From: Deltaproteobacteria bacterium
Lineage (GTDB): Bacteria; Bacillota; Desulfotomaculia; Desulfotomaculales; JAGUVT01
Assembly (NCBI GenBank): GCA_020062745.1
Contig: JAGUVT010000056.1
Location: 1-45,657, forward strand
Direction of reading: 5' to 3'
Length of the DNA stretch: 45,657 nt
The first letter of the stretch is position 1. The number at the start of each line of letters is the position of its first letter. Positions 23,677 through 35,140 of the stretch are shown here, piece after piece. The notes beneath the pieces were generated by a model. The model worked only from the letters and a program-made list of their open reading frames with translations. It had not been told where the DNA came from and made no database searches. Both the position numbers and the translations under genes were made by a program.

Positions 23677-24434
23677 TGCTTCAGAAACGAATTATTCCAT
23701 GCCTGGACGTTACCGGCGGGCGGGTAGTGAAAGGCACTAATTTTGTTAATCTCAAAGACGCCGGTGATCCGGTGGAACTGGCTGCTTTTTATGACCGGGA
23801 AGGGGCCGATGAACTGGTTTTTCTGGATATTACGGCGTCTGCCGAAGGTCGCAAGACCACCCTTGAGATGGTTTACCGTACTGCCGGCGAAGTTTTCATT
23901 CCTTATACCGTGGGAGGGGGAATCGGCAGCCTGGAGGATATCCGGGCCATTCTGGGCGCCGGCGCCGATAAGGTTTCCATCAATACGGCGGCGGTAAAGA
24001 ATCCCGGTCTGGTGGCGGAGGCTGCCGGCCGGTTCGGCAGCCAGTGTATAGTGGTGGCTGTTGACGCCCGGCAGGCGGGGTCTGGACAGTGGGAAGTCTA
24101 CATTCACGGCGGCCGTACTCCGACCGGCATTGATGCGATAGAGTGGGCGAAACGGGTGGAGTCTTTGGGAGCGGGGGAAATTCTTCTAACCAGTATGGAC
24201 CGGGACGGCACCAGGGACGGATATGATCTGGCCCTGACCCGGACAGTGGCCGGAGCAGTAAATATACCGGTTATTGCTTCAGGCGGCGTAGGGAACCTGG
24301 AACACCTGGCCGAAGGGCTTACCCTTGGCGGGGCCGATGCCGCTCTGGCCGCATCGATTTTTCACTTCGGGGAATACTCCATCCGGGAGGCGAAGGAGTA
24401 CCTGCATTTGCAAGGGATAGCAGTTCGCTTATAA
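23676..24434 (+). CDS. hisF: HisF, cyclase subunit of IGP synthase
   Basis: A 252-aa TIM barrel that works with HisH to form imidazole glycerol phosphate and AICAR; the AICAR links this pathway back to Pur[49 protein letters not shown] and [10 protein letters not shown] are diagnostic. ATG with GGAGGAATA upstream. Confidence 0.97.
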   Translation: MLQKRIIPCLDVTGGRVVKGTNFVNLKDAGDPVELAAFYDREGADELVFLDITASAEGRKTTLEMVYRTAGEVFIPYTVGGGIGSLEDIRAILGAGADKVSINTAAVKNPGLVAEAAGRFGSQCIVVAVDARQAGSGQWEVYIHGGRTPTGIDAIEWAKRVESLGAGEILLTSMDRDGTRDGYDLALTRTVAGAVNIPVIASGGVGNLEHLAEGLTLGGADAALAASIFHFGEYSIREAKEYLHLQGIAVRL

Positions 24435-24445
24435 AGGAGATGTTT

Positions 24446-24835
24446 ATGTTCAAGTTCGATCAGGCCGGGCTTATCCCGGCCATTATCCAGGACGCCCGTA
24501 CCGGGACGGTTTTAATGATGGCATATATGAACAAAGAAGCTCTGGAAAAGACTCTGGCCACCGGCGAAACCTGGTTCTGGAGCCGCAGCCGGCAGGTTTT
24601 CTGGCACAAGGGTAAAACTTCGGGGAATGTGCAGAAGGTGAGGGAGGTTTACTACGACTGCGACCGGGATACTTTATTGATTAAAGTGGAGCAGAAAGGC
24701 GCCGCCTGCCACGAAGGTTATCAGAGCTGTTTTCATTACCGCCTGGAGCGGGACGGCAGTACCACCGTGGTCGGCGAGCGGCGGTTCGACCCGGCGGAAG
24801 TTTACAAAAAAGAGAATTCAGGAGTAAGGAGTTAG
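24446..24835 (+). CDS. hisI: HisI, phosphoribosyl-AMP cyclohydrolase
   Basis: About 129 aa, the cyclohydrolase only: no HisE pyrophosphohydrolase domain is fused. Zn- and Mg-binding marks are [10 protein letters not shown] and [27 protein letters not shown] is the substrate-binding region. ATG 24446 is well spaced from AAAGGAG; ATG 24440 overlaps it. Last gene of the histidine set. The 116-bp gap that follows shows only AT-rich, CAATCAGCAATTAG-type sequence. Confidence 0.95.
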   Translation: MFKFDQAGLIPAIIQDARTGTVLMMAYMNKEALEKTLATGETWFWSRSRQVFWHKGKTSGNVQKVREVYYDCDRDTLLIKVEQKGAACHEGYQSCFHYRLERDGSTTVVGERRFDPAEVYKKENSGVRS

Positions 24836-24951
24836 AAGAAACAGCAATCAGCAATTAGTCCTCAGTTATCAGCTCTTTAAAGATAGCTTTTTATTGTGGC
24901 TCCTGTATTCTGACTCCTGGATTCTTTAATTTTATACTTGTGAGGGCTTAA

Positions 24952-27090
24952 GTGGATATTTTAGCGGGACTTAATCCGCCTCAGGCTGAAGCGGTGCAGC
25001 ACAGGGACGGGCCTCTGCTGGTGTTGGCCGGGGCGGGAAGCGGGAAAACCAGGGTATTGACTTACCGGGTTGCCTGGCTGCTGCAGGAAGCGGGGGTACC
25101 GCCGCACCGCATCCTGGCCATTACGTTTACCAACAAGGCCGCCGGGGAAATGCGGGAACGGGTGGCGGCTTTGCTTCCGGAAGCGGCCCGTGACCTCTGG
25201 ATTTGTACTTTTCACGCCGCCTGTCTGCGTATCTTGCGCCGGCAGGCAGAATTTTTTGGCCGCAGCGGGAATTTTGTCATTTACGATGCCGATGATCAGT
25301 TGACGGCGGTCAGGGACTGCTTGAATGAATTGAATCTTGACAGCAAAAAATATCCGCCCCGGGCAGTGGCCGCAGCCATATCGCGGGCCAAAAATCTGTT
25401 GCAAGAAGTTGGAGATTACGAACGGCAGGCCGACGATCCATACAGCCGGCTGCTTGCTGGAGTATACCGTCACTACGAGGATATGCTGAAGCGAAATAAT
25501 GCCGTTGATTTTGACGACCTGTTATTTTTAACTGTGCGTCTTTTTCAGGAATACCCGCAGGTCCTGGCCTGTTACCAGGGCCGCTTTCGCTATATTCTAA
25601 TTGATGAGTACCAGGATACCAACTATGTTCAGTATGTGCTGGTCAACCTGCTGGCCGCTGGGCACAAAAACCTCTGTGTGGTGGGAGACCCGGACCAGTC
25701 CATTTACGGCTGGCGCGGGGCGGACATTCGCAATATTTTAAGCTTTGAGAAGGATTACCCCGAGGCGAAAGTGATCAAGCTGGAGCAGAATTACCGCTCG
25801 ACCGGGATGATCCTGAAAGCGGCAAACCAGGTTATCCGTCATAACTCCGGGCGCAAGGAAAAGCATCTCTGGACTGCGGCCGGGGAAGGGTCGCCGGTAA
25901 CGGTTTACTGCGGGAAAGATGAACAGGCCGAGGCCTGGTTTTTAAGCAGGCATATTCGGCGCTTGTGGGAACAGGGTGACAGGCATTACCGGGATTTTGC
26001 GGTACTTTACCGTACTCATGCCCAGTCCCGGGTGGTGGAAGAAATCTTTCTGCAATCAGGTATTCCCTATACCATTATCGGCGGCCTGAAATTCTATGAG
26101 CGTAAGGAAATAAAGGACCTTCTGGCCTACCTCAGGTTGATTGCCAATCCGCATGATGAATTGAGCCTGGGCCGGATAATCAACGTGCCCAGGCGGGGAA
26201 TCGGAAAGGCTTCGTTGGGAAAGATAGTTGAGTTTGCCAGGGGGAAAGAGGTTAGCCTGGTGGATGCGCTGGCCAGGGCTCCAGAAATTCCCGGTCTTAC
26301 GGCCGGGATGCGCGATAGGGCTAAGTTGCTGGGTGATTTGTTGCAGCAACTGGCGGTTTTGTCCGAACAGTTGACTATTACCGAACTGGTGCGGGCAACC
26401 CTGGAGCAGACCGGCTACCGGCAGGAACTGGTAGACGAAAATACTGTGGAGGCTAGAACCAGGCTGGAAAACCTGGATGAGTTTTTGTCCGTAAGCGGGG
26501 AGTTCGACCGGCCAGGCGCCGGGGGGTTGCTGGAATTTCTGGCTGAAATCGCCTTGTTTACCGATGTGGACGGCTACCGGGAGGTCACTGATCAGGTGGT
26601 TTTGATGACCCTGCACAGCGCCAAGGGGCTGGAATTTCCGGTGGTGTTCTTAACCGGGATGGAAGAAGGTGTCTTTCCTCATTCCCGGTCTCTTGAGGAA
26701 CCGGGAGAGATAGAGGAAGAAAGGCGTCTTTGTTATGTGGGTATTACCAGAGCGCGGGAGCAGATTTACCTTACCCACTGCCTCAGGCGCACTCTTTACG
26801 GCGCCACTCGTTTTAACCCACCATCCCGTTTCCTGGGCGAAATTCCACCGCACCTGGTGGATGTTGTTACTTATCCGGGTTACCCGGAAAAAAGCCGTAA
26901 GCCTGCCGGTGGGAGTTTCTGCGGCGCTCCCGAGGCTTTTACTTTAGGTGACAAGGTGCGGCACGGCAAGTGGGGAGCGGGAGTTGTGGTCGGTGTGCGG
27001 GGCGAAGGGGAAGAAATTGAGTTAAAAGTAGCCTTTCCGGAAATGGGAATAAAAACCCTGCTGGCCCGTTATGCCCCGCTGGAAAAATAA
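24952..27090 (+). CDS. pcrA: PcrA/UvrD-type ATP-dependent DNA helicase
   Basis: A 712-aa superfamily 1A 3'-5' helicase of repair and replication-conflict resolution. Motifs in order: GAGSGKTRVLTYR (Walker A, near residue 27), AITFTNKAA, IDEYQDTNYVQY (Walker B), GDPDQSIYGWRGAD, LEQNYRST, MTLHSAKGLEFPVVFLTGMEEG, EERRLCYVGITRAR. A C-terminal tudor-like segment (DKVRHGKWGAGVVVGVRGEG) matches the PcrA tail that touches RNA polymerase. Start GTG; pcrA is next to ligA in many Firmicutes, here with amj between. Confidence 0.96.
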   Translation: MDILAGLNPPQAEAVQHRDGPLLVLAGAGSGKTRVLTYRVAWLLQEAGVPPHRILAITFTNKAAGEMRERVAALLPEAARDLWICTFHAACLRILRRQAEFFGRSGNFVIYDADDQLTAVRDCLNELNLDSKKYPPRAVAAAISRAKNLLQEVGDYERQADDPYSRLLAGVYRHYEDMLKRNNAVDFDDLLFLTVRLFQEYPQVLACYQGRFRYILIDEYQDTNYVQYVLVNLLAAGHKNLCVVGDPDQSIYGWRGADIRNILSFEKDYPEAKVIKLEQNYRSTGMILKAANQVIRHNSGRKEKHLWTAAGEGSPVTVYCGKDEQAEAWFLSRHIRRLWEQGDRHYRDFAVLYRTHAQSRVVEEIFLQSGIPYTIIGGLKFYERKEIKDLLAYLRLIANPHDELSLGRIINVPRRGIGKASLGKIVEFARGKEVSLVDALARAPEIPGLTAGMRDRAKLLGDLLQQLAVLSEQLTITELVRATLEQTGYRQELVDENTVEARTRLENLDEFLSVSGEFDRPGAGGLLEFLAEIALFTDVDGYREVTDQVVLMTLHSAKGLEFPVVFLTGMEEGVFPHSRSLEEPGEIEEERRLCYVGITRAREQIYLTHCLRRTLYGATRFNPPSRFLGEIPPHLVDVVTYPGYPEKSRKPAGGSFCGAPEAFTLGDKVRHGKWGAGVVVGVRGEGEEIELKVAFPEMGIKTLLARYAPLEK

Positions 27091-27098
27091 CCAGCAGT

Positions 27099-27149
27099 TG
27101 TCATTGCGAGGGCTTTAGCCCGGATTGCTTCGCTTTGCTCGCAATGACA
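27099..27149. repeat. Dispersed intergenic repeat, copy 2, perfect 12-bp inverted ends
   Basis: TGTCATTGCGAG (27099-27110) and CTCGCAATGACA (27138-27149) are perfect inverted arms. Between them are GGCTTTAGCC (a small hairpin) and GGATTGCTTCGCTTTG. A compact, self-contained member of the repeat family between pcrA and amj. Confidence 0.85.
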
Positions 27150-27182
27150 TTTTCGGGATGGAAGGTTTCTGGAGGATTGATT

Positions 27183-30144
<2,962 letters not shown>

Positions 30145-30160
30145 GCAGATAAAACAGCCC

Positions 30161-30535
30161 TCAGAGGCAACTGCCTTCCTTGCGCACCTGGTTCATCCTT
30201 GTTTCCAGGCAGGGGCAGATGTTTTCGGGCACGTTGTCGAAACGGCAGGGGCAGTAAAAATCGCCGTACTGTTCTTTTTTTTGCATCAAACCTTCCATTA
30301 CCAGGTCCTTGTTTTCGTTGAACACGTACCCTTTCAGCCGGGCGTACGTATTTACCCGTTCGGTTATTTCCCCGGCCGGTTCCTGGGGGAACTTGCGCGC
30401 CAGGACTTCATCGCCGATTTCCATGACCTCCAGTTTGGCCCCGCACACCGGGCAGATCAGGATCGATCCTTCTTCCAAAGGTTCTCTGGCGACAAATGAG
30501 ACCAGGCACACCGGACAAAATACTTTATTTTTCAT
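30161..30535 (-). CDS. Zinc-ribbon plus ferredoxin:thioredoxin-reductase-like catalytic domain
   Basis: A 124-aa protein. Residues 7-31 form a zinc ribbon (CPVC ... CPVCG). The C-terminal part has CPC at 95-97, CPC at 107-109 and a single Cys123 in the last GSCL. This matches the CPC...CPC...C-x-C layout of the FTR catalytic subunit, where four Cys bind a [4Fe-4S] cluster and two form the redox disulfide. The last Cys of the usual CHC motif is missing because the protein ends first. Start ATG 30535, nine bases after GGAGG, overlapping the glutaredoxin gene by 11 bases. Probably the electron-transfer partner of that glutaredoxin; activity is uncertain given the missing Cys. Confidence 0.7.
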   Translation of the reverse strand: MKNKVFCPVCLVSFVAREPLEEGSILICPVCGAKLEVMEIGDEVLARKFPQEPAGEITERVNTYARLKGYVFNENKDLVMEGLMQKKEQYGDFYCPCRFDNVPENICPCLETRMNQVRKEGSCL

Positions 30536-30776
30536 TTTGGAGTGCCTCCATGACTTCATCGGTCTTATAGCCCTGGATTACCCTGCCGTTTGCCACCGTG
30601 ATGGGAAAAGACCGTTTGCCCGCCAGCCTGTCCACTTCCGCCAGGACCTGTTCCTGTTCCGCTCCTTTCAGCAGGTCCACGTCGACAAAGTCATAAGGAA
30701 TTTCTTTTTCGGTCAGCCATTGCTTCATTTTTTTACACCAGGGGCAGGTGCTTAAAGCATAGAGTTTAACCTGCAA
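30525..30776 (-). CDS. Glutaredoxin/NrdH-like thiol redox protein
   Basis: An 83-aa thioredoxin-fold protein. The active site is CPWC at residues 11-14 (LSTCPWCKKM); DFVDVDL and the cis-Pro strand RSFPITV follow, then GYKTDEVMEAL. TTG start, with AGAGGTG nine bases upstream. Overlaps the FTR-like gene, so the two form an operon; together they suggest a ferredoxin-driven disulfide reduction path. Could be called glutaredoxin or NrdH-redoxin; no ribonucleotide reductase gene is in view. Confidence 0.88.
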   Translation of the reverse strand: MQVKLYALSTCPWCKKMKQWLTEKEIPYDFVDVDLLKGAEQEQVLAEVDRLAGKRSFPITVANGRVIQGYKTDEVMEALQNEK

Positions 30777-30868
30777 CTTAATTCACCTCTTTTTAGATAT
30801 TGTCGGAGGGTATTAATAACATCCCCTTTCGCCAAAAAAATAATTTTATAAAAGTCATTCGCCTTTTA

Positions 30869-30882
30869 GAGGAAATTTCCTC
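30869..30882. promoter_or_regulatory. 14-bp perfect palindrome between divergent genes
   Basis: GAGGAAATTTCCTC lies in the 215-bp gap between the glutaredoxin operon (minus) and the HEAT-repeat gene (plus). Its position fits an operator acting on either gene; the regulator is unknown. Confidence 0.4.
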
Positions 30883-30928
30883 CTGTTGATTTTGTTTTCT
30901 TTCAGGGCAGGGTAAAGGTGAAATATTG

Positions 30929-30958
30929 TTTACCCCGGCCGGCTTGTTTTGGTATAAT
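30929..30958 (+). promoter_or_regulatory. Promoter for the HEAT-repeat gene
   Basis: Consensus TATAAT (30953-30958) with TTTACC (30929-30934) at an 18-bp spacing. Confidence 0.5.
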
Positions 30959-30991
30959 TAAGCAGCAGTGCTATAAGTGAGGAATAGTTAT

Positions 30992-31618
30992 GTGAAGGCT
31001 TCAGTGTCGGGTTTATTAAAAGAAAAGAATTATGACCGGTTGATCGGTCTGGCGGGTGAAAAGAGGAAGATTGTCAGGTACCTTTTTTCATTGCTTTATG
31101 ATCAAGACGACCTGACCCGCTGGCGCGCTGTGGAGGCGATGGGTCTGGTTGTGGGCGCGCTGGCGGCTGAAAACCAGGAAGCGGCCAGGGATATTATCCG
31201 CCGCCTGTTCTGGTTGCTGAACGAGGAGTCCGGCGGTATCGGCTGGAACGCTCCGCAGGCCATCGGAGAGATTATCAAGAACCGGCCGGATTTATTTGGG
31301 GAGTATATCACCATATTGCTTTCAAGCCTGGATGATCCGGCGTTTACTGCCGGGGTGCTTTGGGCTGTCGGGCGTATCGGCGGGCAGAAGCCGGAGCTTG
31401 TAAAGGATGCCGTTCCTGTGATTTTGCCTTTGCTCGGCCACGTTGACCCTGCAGTCCGCGGACATGCGGCGTGGGCGCTCGGCATAATCGGCACAGAATG
31501 TGAAAAGGGCCGGCTGGGGCCGCTTAAAAGCGATTCCGCCCTTTTTCATTTGTATACGGAAGGTGAAATATGGAATAAAACGGTCGGTGAGGTTGCGGTA
31601 GAAGCCATGGGAAAGTAA
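30992..31618 (+). CDS. HEAT-repeat protein (DVU0298-like)
   Basis: About 208 aa from GTG 30992, which is well spaced from GAGGAA; GTG 30977 is an alternative. The sequence is a run of HEAT-type helix pairs: LTRWRAVEAMGLVVG, NEESGGIGWNAPQAIGEII, GVLWAVGRIGG, VRGHAAWALGIIG. The WxxNEESGGIGWxAPxxIGEI block is typical of a family known from anaerobes and sulfate reducers (DVU0298). Probably a protein-protein scaffold; partner unknown. Stands alone on the plus strand with its own promoter. Confidence 0.75.
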   Translation: MKASVSGLLKEKNYDRLIGLAGEKRKIVRYLFSLLYDQDDLTRWRAVEAMGLVVGALAAENQEAARDIIRRLFWLLNEESGGIGWNAPQAIGEIIKNRPDLFGEYITILLSSLDDPAFTAGVLWAVGRIGGQKPELVKDAVPVILPLLGHVDPAVRGHAAWALGIIGTECEKGRLGPLKSDSALFHLYTEGEIWNKTVGEVAVEAMGK

Positions 31619-31737
31619 TACGGCAGGAATGGCGGCAATTTGCGGATTTAGAAGGCGCAATAAAAAAATAGCGTGGGAATAAAAAGGAAAAGCCCGGTGC
31701 AATAGCGAACATAGGGAAACAAAAGGAGGGACTTTTG

Positions 31738-32061
31738 ATGGCCTACCTGGTAAAAATGGAGCGGGCAAGTCTTTCTGTTGAACAAGGCACACCCAACGTT
31801 CCTGATGATGGGAAATATTATATTGTTCATCGGGGGTGCGTGGTGGGAAAATATAAATCACTGAAACAAGCCGAAAAACTCTACAAAAAAATATTGTCTG
31901 AACTTAATCTGCCGCCCTTGCCCGGCACCCCTCCCGAAGAACAAGAAGCCATTCAGTCAAAGCAAAATGCCTACGAATCGGTCGACAAAATGGCTTTTGA
32001 GACTTTTGCTAGATCGAAGCAGCGAACCATGAAGCGGGGGAAAACGAGGACGTTCGGTTAA
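31738..32061 (+). CDS. Hypothetical protein upstream of the restriction-modification locus
   Basis: A 107-aa protein with a good ribosome binding site (AAAGGAGGGAC, eight bases before ATG 31738). The first half is beta-rich (GKYYIVHRGCVVGKYKSLKQAEKLYKKIL) and the second half is charged, with a basic end. No family recognised. It lies 27 bp before the broken nuclease gene and may be a small control or accessory protein of that locus, or an unrelated gene. Confidence 0.55.
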   Translation: MAYLVKMERASLSVEQGTPNVPDDGKYYIVHRGCVVGKYKSLKQAEKLYKKILSELNLPPLPGTPPEEQEAIQSKQNAYESVDKMAFETFARSKQRTMKRGKTRTFG

Positions 32062-32088
32062 TAAAATTTATTAAAGCAGGTGTGCCTG

Positions 32089-32632
32089 TTGTGGAATAAA
32101 GACGAAGAAGTGAAGTTTTTTGCCGAATCCCTTAATATTGCTGCGCCGGAGAAACTTTTTTACGTAACAGACGGCGGCAGATATATTGCTTACTGGCCTA
32201 AGGAATATAAAGGTAAAAAGGATACTCTGCAGAGCAGAAATGCTTTTATCGGTAGTTATACTGAGAAGTGGGTAAAAGAAATTTTAAGTCCGGTTGCAGA
32301 AAAAATTAATGCATTTCCAGTTTTAAAGGTTAAATGTCCGGATATAGGACTTACATCCGATTCGCCTGCAGACTTAGCTATTTGCAGAACCAGCGAAAAA
32401 TACCAAAGGTCGGAAGATATTTTGCTTATTATAGAAGTGAAAATGTCTGTTGTCTGGAATTGGGAATACGCCAATTACTGCAAGTTATCGTGACAAGGTA
32501 GATCACTTGAAAGAAACCGGTATGAAAACAAAAATGGAACTGGGCAAAATTATCGAAATAGCTAACAAGGAAGCAACTTATAAGGCAAAGGCGGAAAAAT
32601 TCTTGCAAATTCTGAAAGGGGGAGAAAGTTGA
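32089..32632 (+). pseudogene. Broken type II restriction endonuclease
   Basis: The first frame (to 32493) reads WNKDEEVKFFAESLN ... PADLAI ... ILLIIEVKMSVVW, with the D...ExK layout of a PD-(D/E)XK nuclease. It then runs out of frame. From about 32450 another frame continues with GNTPITASYRDKVDHLKETG and ends overlapping the methyltransferase start (TTGA). The two halves read as one protein joined by a frameshift, probably with loss of a central segment, since the join falls directly after the catalytic strand. Nuclease activity is therefore unlikely. Identity as the methyltransferase's partner is inferred from position and motif. Confidence 0.65.
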
Positions 32633-33582
32633 AAAAGTACGGAACTCAGACCAGTTCCTTCGGCACGCCCGGAAGAGTAAACCACGATTCTACTTCTTTT
32701 TACAACAGCATGCTCTACAAAGGTCTGCCCGCAGAAAAAAGAGTCTCTTATGTGGAAAAACCCATTCCGAATGAGTTTTTAGATAAAATCTTTTGCAAAA
32801 CCAGCGAAAACATGGAGGAGCTTCCCGATAACAGCGTGCACCTGATGGTAACTTCACCGCCTTATAATGTTGGAAAGGATTATGACGAGGACTTGACCCT
32901 CGATCAATACAGGGAATTTTTGAAAAAGGTGTGGAAAGAAGTCTACAGGGTGCTTGTTCCCGGCGGACGAGCCTGCATAAACATAGCGAACCTGGGCAGG
33001 AAGCCGTATATCCCGATTCATGCCTTTATCGTTGAGGACATGCAGGGCATGGGGTTTTTAATGCGCGGCGAAATCATCTGGAACAAAGCTTCCAGCGCGA
33101 GCCCTTCCACAGCCTGGGGGAGCTGGCTTTCGGCAGCTAATCCTACTTTGAGGGATATTCACGAATATATCCTTATTTTTTCTAAGGATTTATTTACCAG
33201 AAAAAACCCTGCTTGCAGAAAAAATACCATAACCAAGGAACAATTTTTGGAATACACGAAAAGCATCTGGACGTTCCCGGCGGAGCAGGCCAAAAAGGTC
33301 GGCCACCCGGCGCCATTTCCGGTAGAACTCCCTTACCGGTTAATCCAGCTTTACACCTTTGAGGGAGAGGTTGTTCTGGATCCTTTCACGGGCAGCGGGC
33401 AGGCTGCCATAGCAGCCTTGAAAGCAAAAAGGCGGTATGTTGGGTATGAAATAGATGAAAATTATGTGGAACTGGCAAACAGGCGGGTGTGCAGCTTTAA
33501 AGAAATGTTTTCCCAACTGCGGCTTTTTGAGGGACCGGGAGCTTACGAAGCGATGGAAGATTGTCTGGTTAACACTGAGTGA
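32629..33582 (+). CDS. Type II DNA methyltransferase (amino-group methylating, beta class)
   Basis: A 317-aa enzyme. Catalytic motif IV TSPPYN comes first (near residue 80), and the AdoMet-binding motif DPFTGSGQAAIAAL is near the C-terminus, the beta-class order. The N-terminal segment SFGTPGRVNHDSTSFYN is shared by a group of type II methyltransferases. It methylates the amino nitrogen of cytosine or adenine in its target site; which base and site cannot be told. All motifs look intact. Starts with TTG overlapping the broken nuclease gene. A terminator follows at 33596. Confidence 0.9.
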   Translation: MKKYGTQTSSFGTPGRVNHDSTSFYNSMLYKGLPAEKRVSYVEKPIPNEFLDKIFCKTSENMEELPDNSVHLMVTSPPYNVGKDYDEDLTLDQYREFLKKVWKEVYRVLVPGGRACINIANLGRKPYIPIHAFIVEDMQGMGFLMRGEIIWNKASSASPSTAWGSWLSAANPTLRDIHEYILIFSKDLFTRKNPACRKNTITKEQFLEYTKSIWTFPAEQAKKVGHPAPFPVELPYRLIQLYTFEGEVVLDPFTGSGQAAIAALKAKRRYVGYEIDENYVELANRRVCSFKEMFSQLRLFEGPGAYEAMEDCLVNTE

Positions 33583-33595
33583 AGTGAAAAACAAT

Positions 33596-33626
33596 GGCCG
33601 GGAAAAGTAACCCGGCCGTTTGCTTT
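33596..33626 (+). terminator. Intrinsic terminator after the methyltransferase gene
   Basis: GGCCGGG (33596-33602) pairs with CCCGGCC (33611-33617), loop of 8 bases, followed by GTTTGCTTTTA. Confidence 0.7.
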
Positions 33627-33627
33627 T

Positions 33628-33876
33628 ATATGCCCGGTCACCACCGGCATCTTTATCCGGATTGCCGCCGAAGCGGCGGAAGAGGATTTGCGCATGGGCC
33701 GGGAAGATATCACGCCTTACTGGCGGGTGGTCAGGGACGACGGCAGTTTAAACGAGAAATTCCCCGGCGGGGTGGAAGCGCAGGCGACGCGGTTAAAAGA
33801 AGAGGGATATGCGATATTTTACTCTCCGTTGCTACATTGCCTGCTGCGCGGTGAGATTTTTTGTTTTGATCAGTAA
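33628..33876 (+). pseudogene. Remnant of an MGMT-family alkyltransferase-like gene
   Basis: The frame reads CPVTTGIFIRIAAEAAEE, then ITPYWRVVRDDG-SLNEKFPGGVEAQ and LKEEGYA. This matches the C-terminal half of small MGMT-fold proteins of anaerobes, in which the PCHR alkyl-acceptor motif is replaced (here PYWR), as in alkyltransferase-like proteins. The N-terminal half is absent: the frame begins inside the terminator after the methyltransferase. The last 20 codons diverge and run into the end of the MFS gene. It is a remnant truncated at both ends. Confidence 0.6.
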
Positions 33877-35037
33877 AAGCGCCAGGACTGCGACCAGGAG
33901 GGCCAGGCCGGAGGCGCTCCAGGCCATCGGGGTGCGGCCGTAGCCCATCAGGAAGCCGAAAAGAGGGGGGCCGATGGCCACCCCGAAGAAACGGACACTG
34001 CCGTACAGGGCGGTTACCATACCCCTTTCGTCGCTGCCGGAGGCGCTGGTAATGAGCGTGTTCAGGCAGGTCAGGGTCAGGCCGGTACCGATGCCGGCCA
34101 GGGAAATGGCTGTAAAGAAAAGGTAGATATTCTCGCAGGCCGGTATCGCGGCCAGCGAACCGGCAATTATGGTAAGGCCGGTAACCACCAGGGCTTTCAT
34201 TAACCAGAACTTTTTCTTGACCAGGATTCCGGCGCTGAAAGAAGCGGCGCACATGAAAAAAACCGGGATGGCCAGGGCGGCGCCTTTTAAAACCCCGTTA
34301 ATGTTGTACTTCTCTTCCAGATACTCCGAAAGAAAAAACAGGACCCCGAAAAGGATCAGCAGGGCCGTCATGCCCGCCAGGAACGAGACCGTTAAAGCCA
34401 TGGATTTCCGGGAAAAGATTTCCCCCAGCGATTTTAAGTATTCTACGGGGCTTTCCGGTTTGCGCCGGGCAGCCGGCTCTTTAATCATAAACCATACTCC
34501 AAGTACAATCGGGACTACCACCAGGGGAAAAAAGAGAAAGGTAGCGTACCAGGCAATCAGACCGATTGCTGCGCCGAGAATAGGGCTGATTAATTTACCC
34601 AGGCCGTTGGCGGTTTCCAGGATGCCCAGCGATTTGCTGCGTTCCCTGCCGGTAAAAAGGTCGGCGCTTAAGGCCATGGCGACCGGACCGGTGCCGGCGG
34701 CGCCGATTCCCTGGATTATCCGTCCTCCTAAAAGCCAGGGATAGGCTTCAGCTTTGAAGTAAATGGCGGACAGGCCGGCCATTATTCCTCCCAGGCCGTA
34801 GAGGATCAAAGAAGGGACGATGATGTTTTTACGCCCGAAGCGGTCCGATAAAAAACCGGCCAGGGGAATGATCAGGCCGGCCGGCACGGAAAACAGGGTG
34901 ATGACCAGACTTACCTCAAACTGAGACAGTTCGAGCGCTTCTTTGATGGCCGGGAGGATGGGGATCAGCATGGAGTTACCCAGTACCAGGGATAAGGGAA
35001 CGCCGGAAATGGCTGCCAGCGAAAATTTATCTTTCAT
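33832..35037 (-). CDS. Major facilitator superfamily exporter
   Basis: A 401-aa protein with twelve predicted membrane helices. MFS motif A, GFLSDRFGRKN, lies between helices 2 and 3. The N-terminal half has RIIQGIGAAGTGPVAMAL (helix 4, motif B) and ANGLGKLISPILGAAIG (helix 5, motif C, typical of drug/H+ antiporters). A charged cytoplasmic loop lies in the middle (EPAARRKPESP). Probably a drug or metabolite efflux protein; substrate unknown. ATG start. Its end overlaps the alkyltransferase remnant on the other strand. Confidence 0.88.
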   Translation of the reverse strand: MKDKFSLAAISGVPLSLVLGNSMLIPILPAIKEALELSQFEVSLVITLFSVPAGLIIPLAGFLSDRFGRKNIIVPSLILYGLGGIMAGLSAIYFKAEAYPWLLGGRIIQGIGAAGTGPVAMALSADLFTGRERSKSLGILETANGLGKLISPILGAAIGLIAWYATFLFFPLVVVPIVLGVWFMIKEPAARRKPESPVEYLKSLGEIFSRKSMALTVSFLAGMTALLILFGVLFFLSEYLEEKYNINGVLKGAALAIPVFFMCAASFSAGILVKKKFWLMKALVVTGLTIIAGSLAAIPACENIYLFFTAISLAGIGTGLTLTCLNTLITSASGSDERGMVTALYGSVRFFGVAIGPPLFGFLMGYGRTPMAWSASGLALLVAVLALLLIKTKNLTAQQAM

Positions 35038-35140
35038 TTGTCATTATTTTACCTCCGGAAAAACCGGGGTATGCATTTCCACACCGGAACGGGCATATGA
35101 AATTTAAACTGGTTTTTAAGGAAGGGGTTATTATTTTTTC

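Noticed and set aside
32450-32632. A separate 60-aa gene between nuclease and methyltransferase
   Set aside because: It starts with TTG inside the nuclease frame without a ribosome binding site, and its sequence reads as the C-terminal part of the nuclease; treated as part of the broken gene.
33594-33854. An 86-codon frame starting with ATG after the methyltransferase
   Set aside because: Its start lies in a terminator hairpin and its translation is unlike a protein; the alternative frame matches the MGMT fold.
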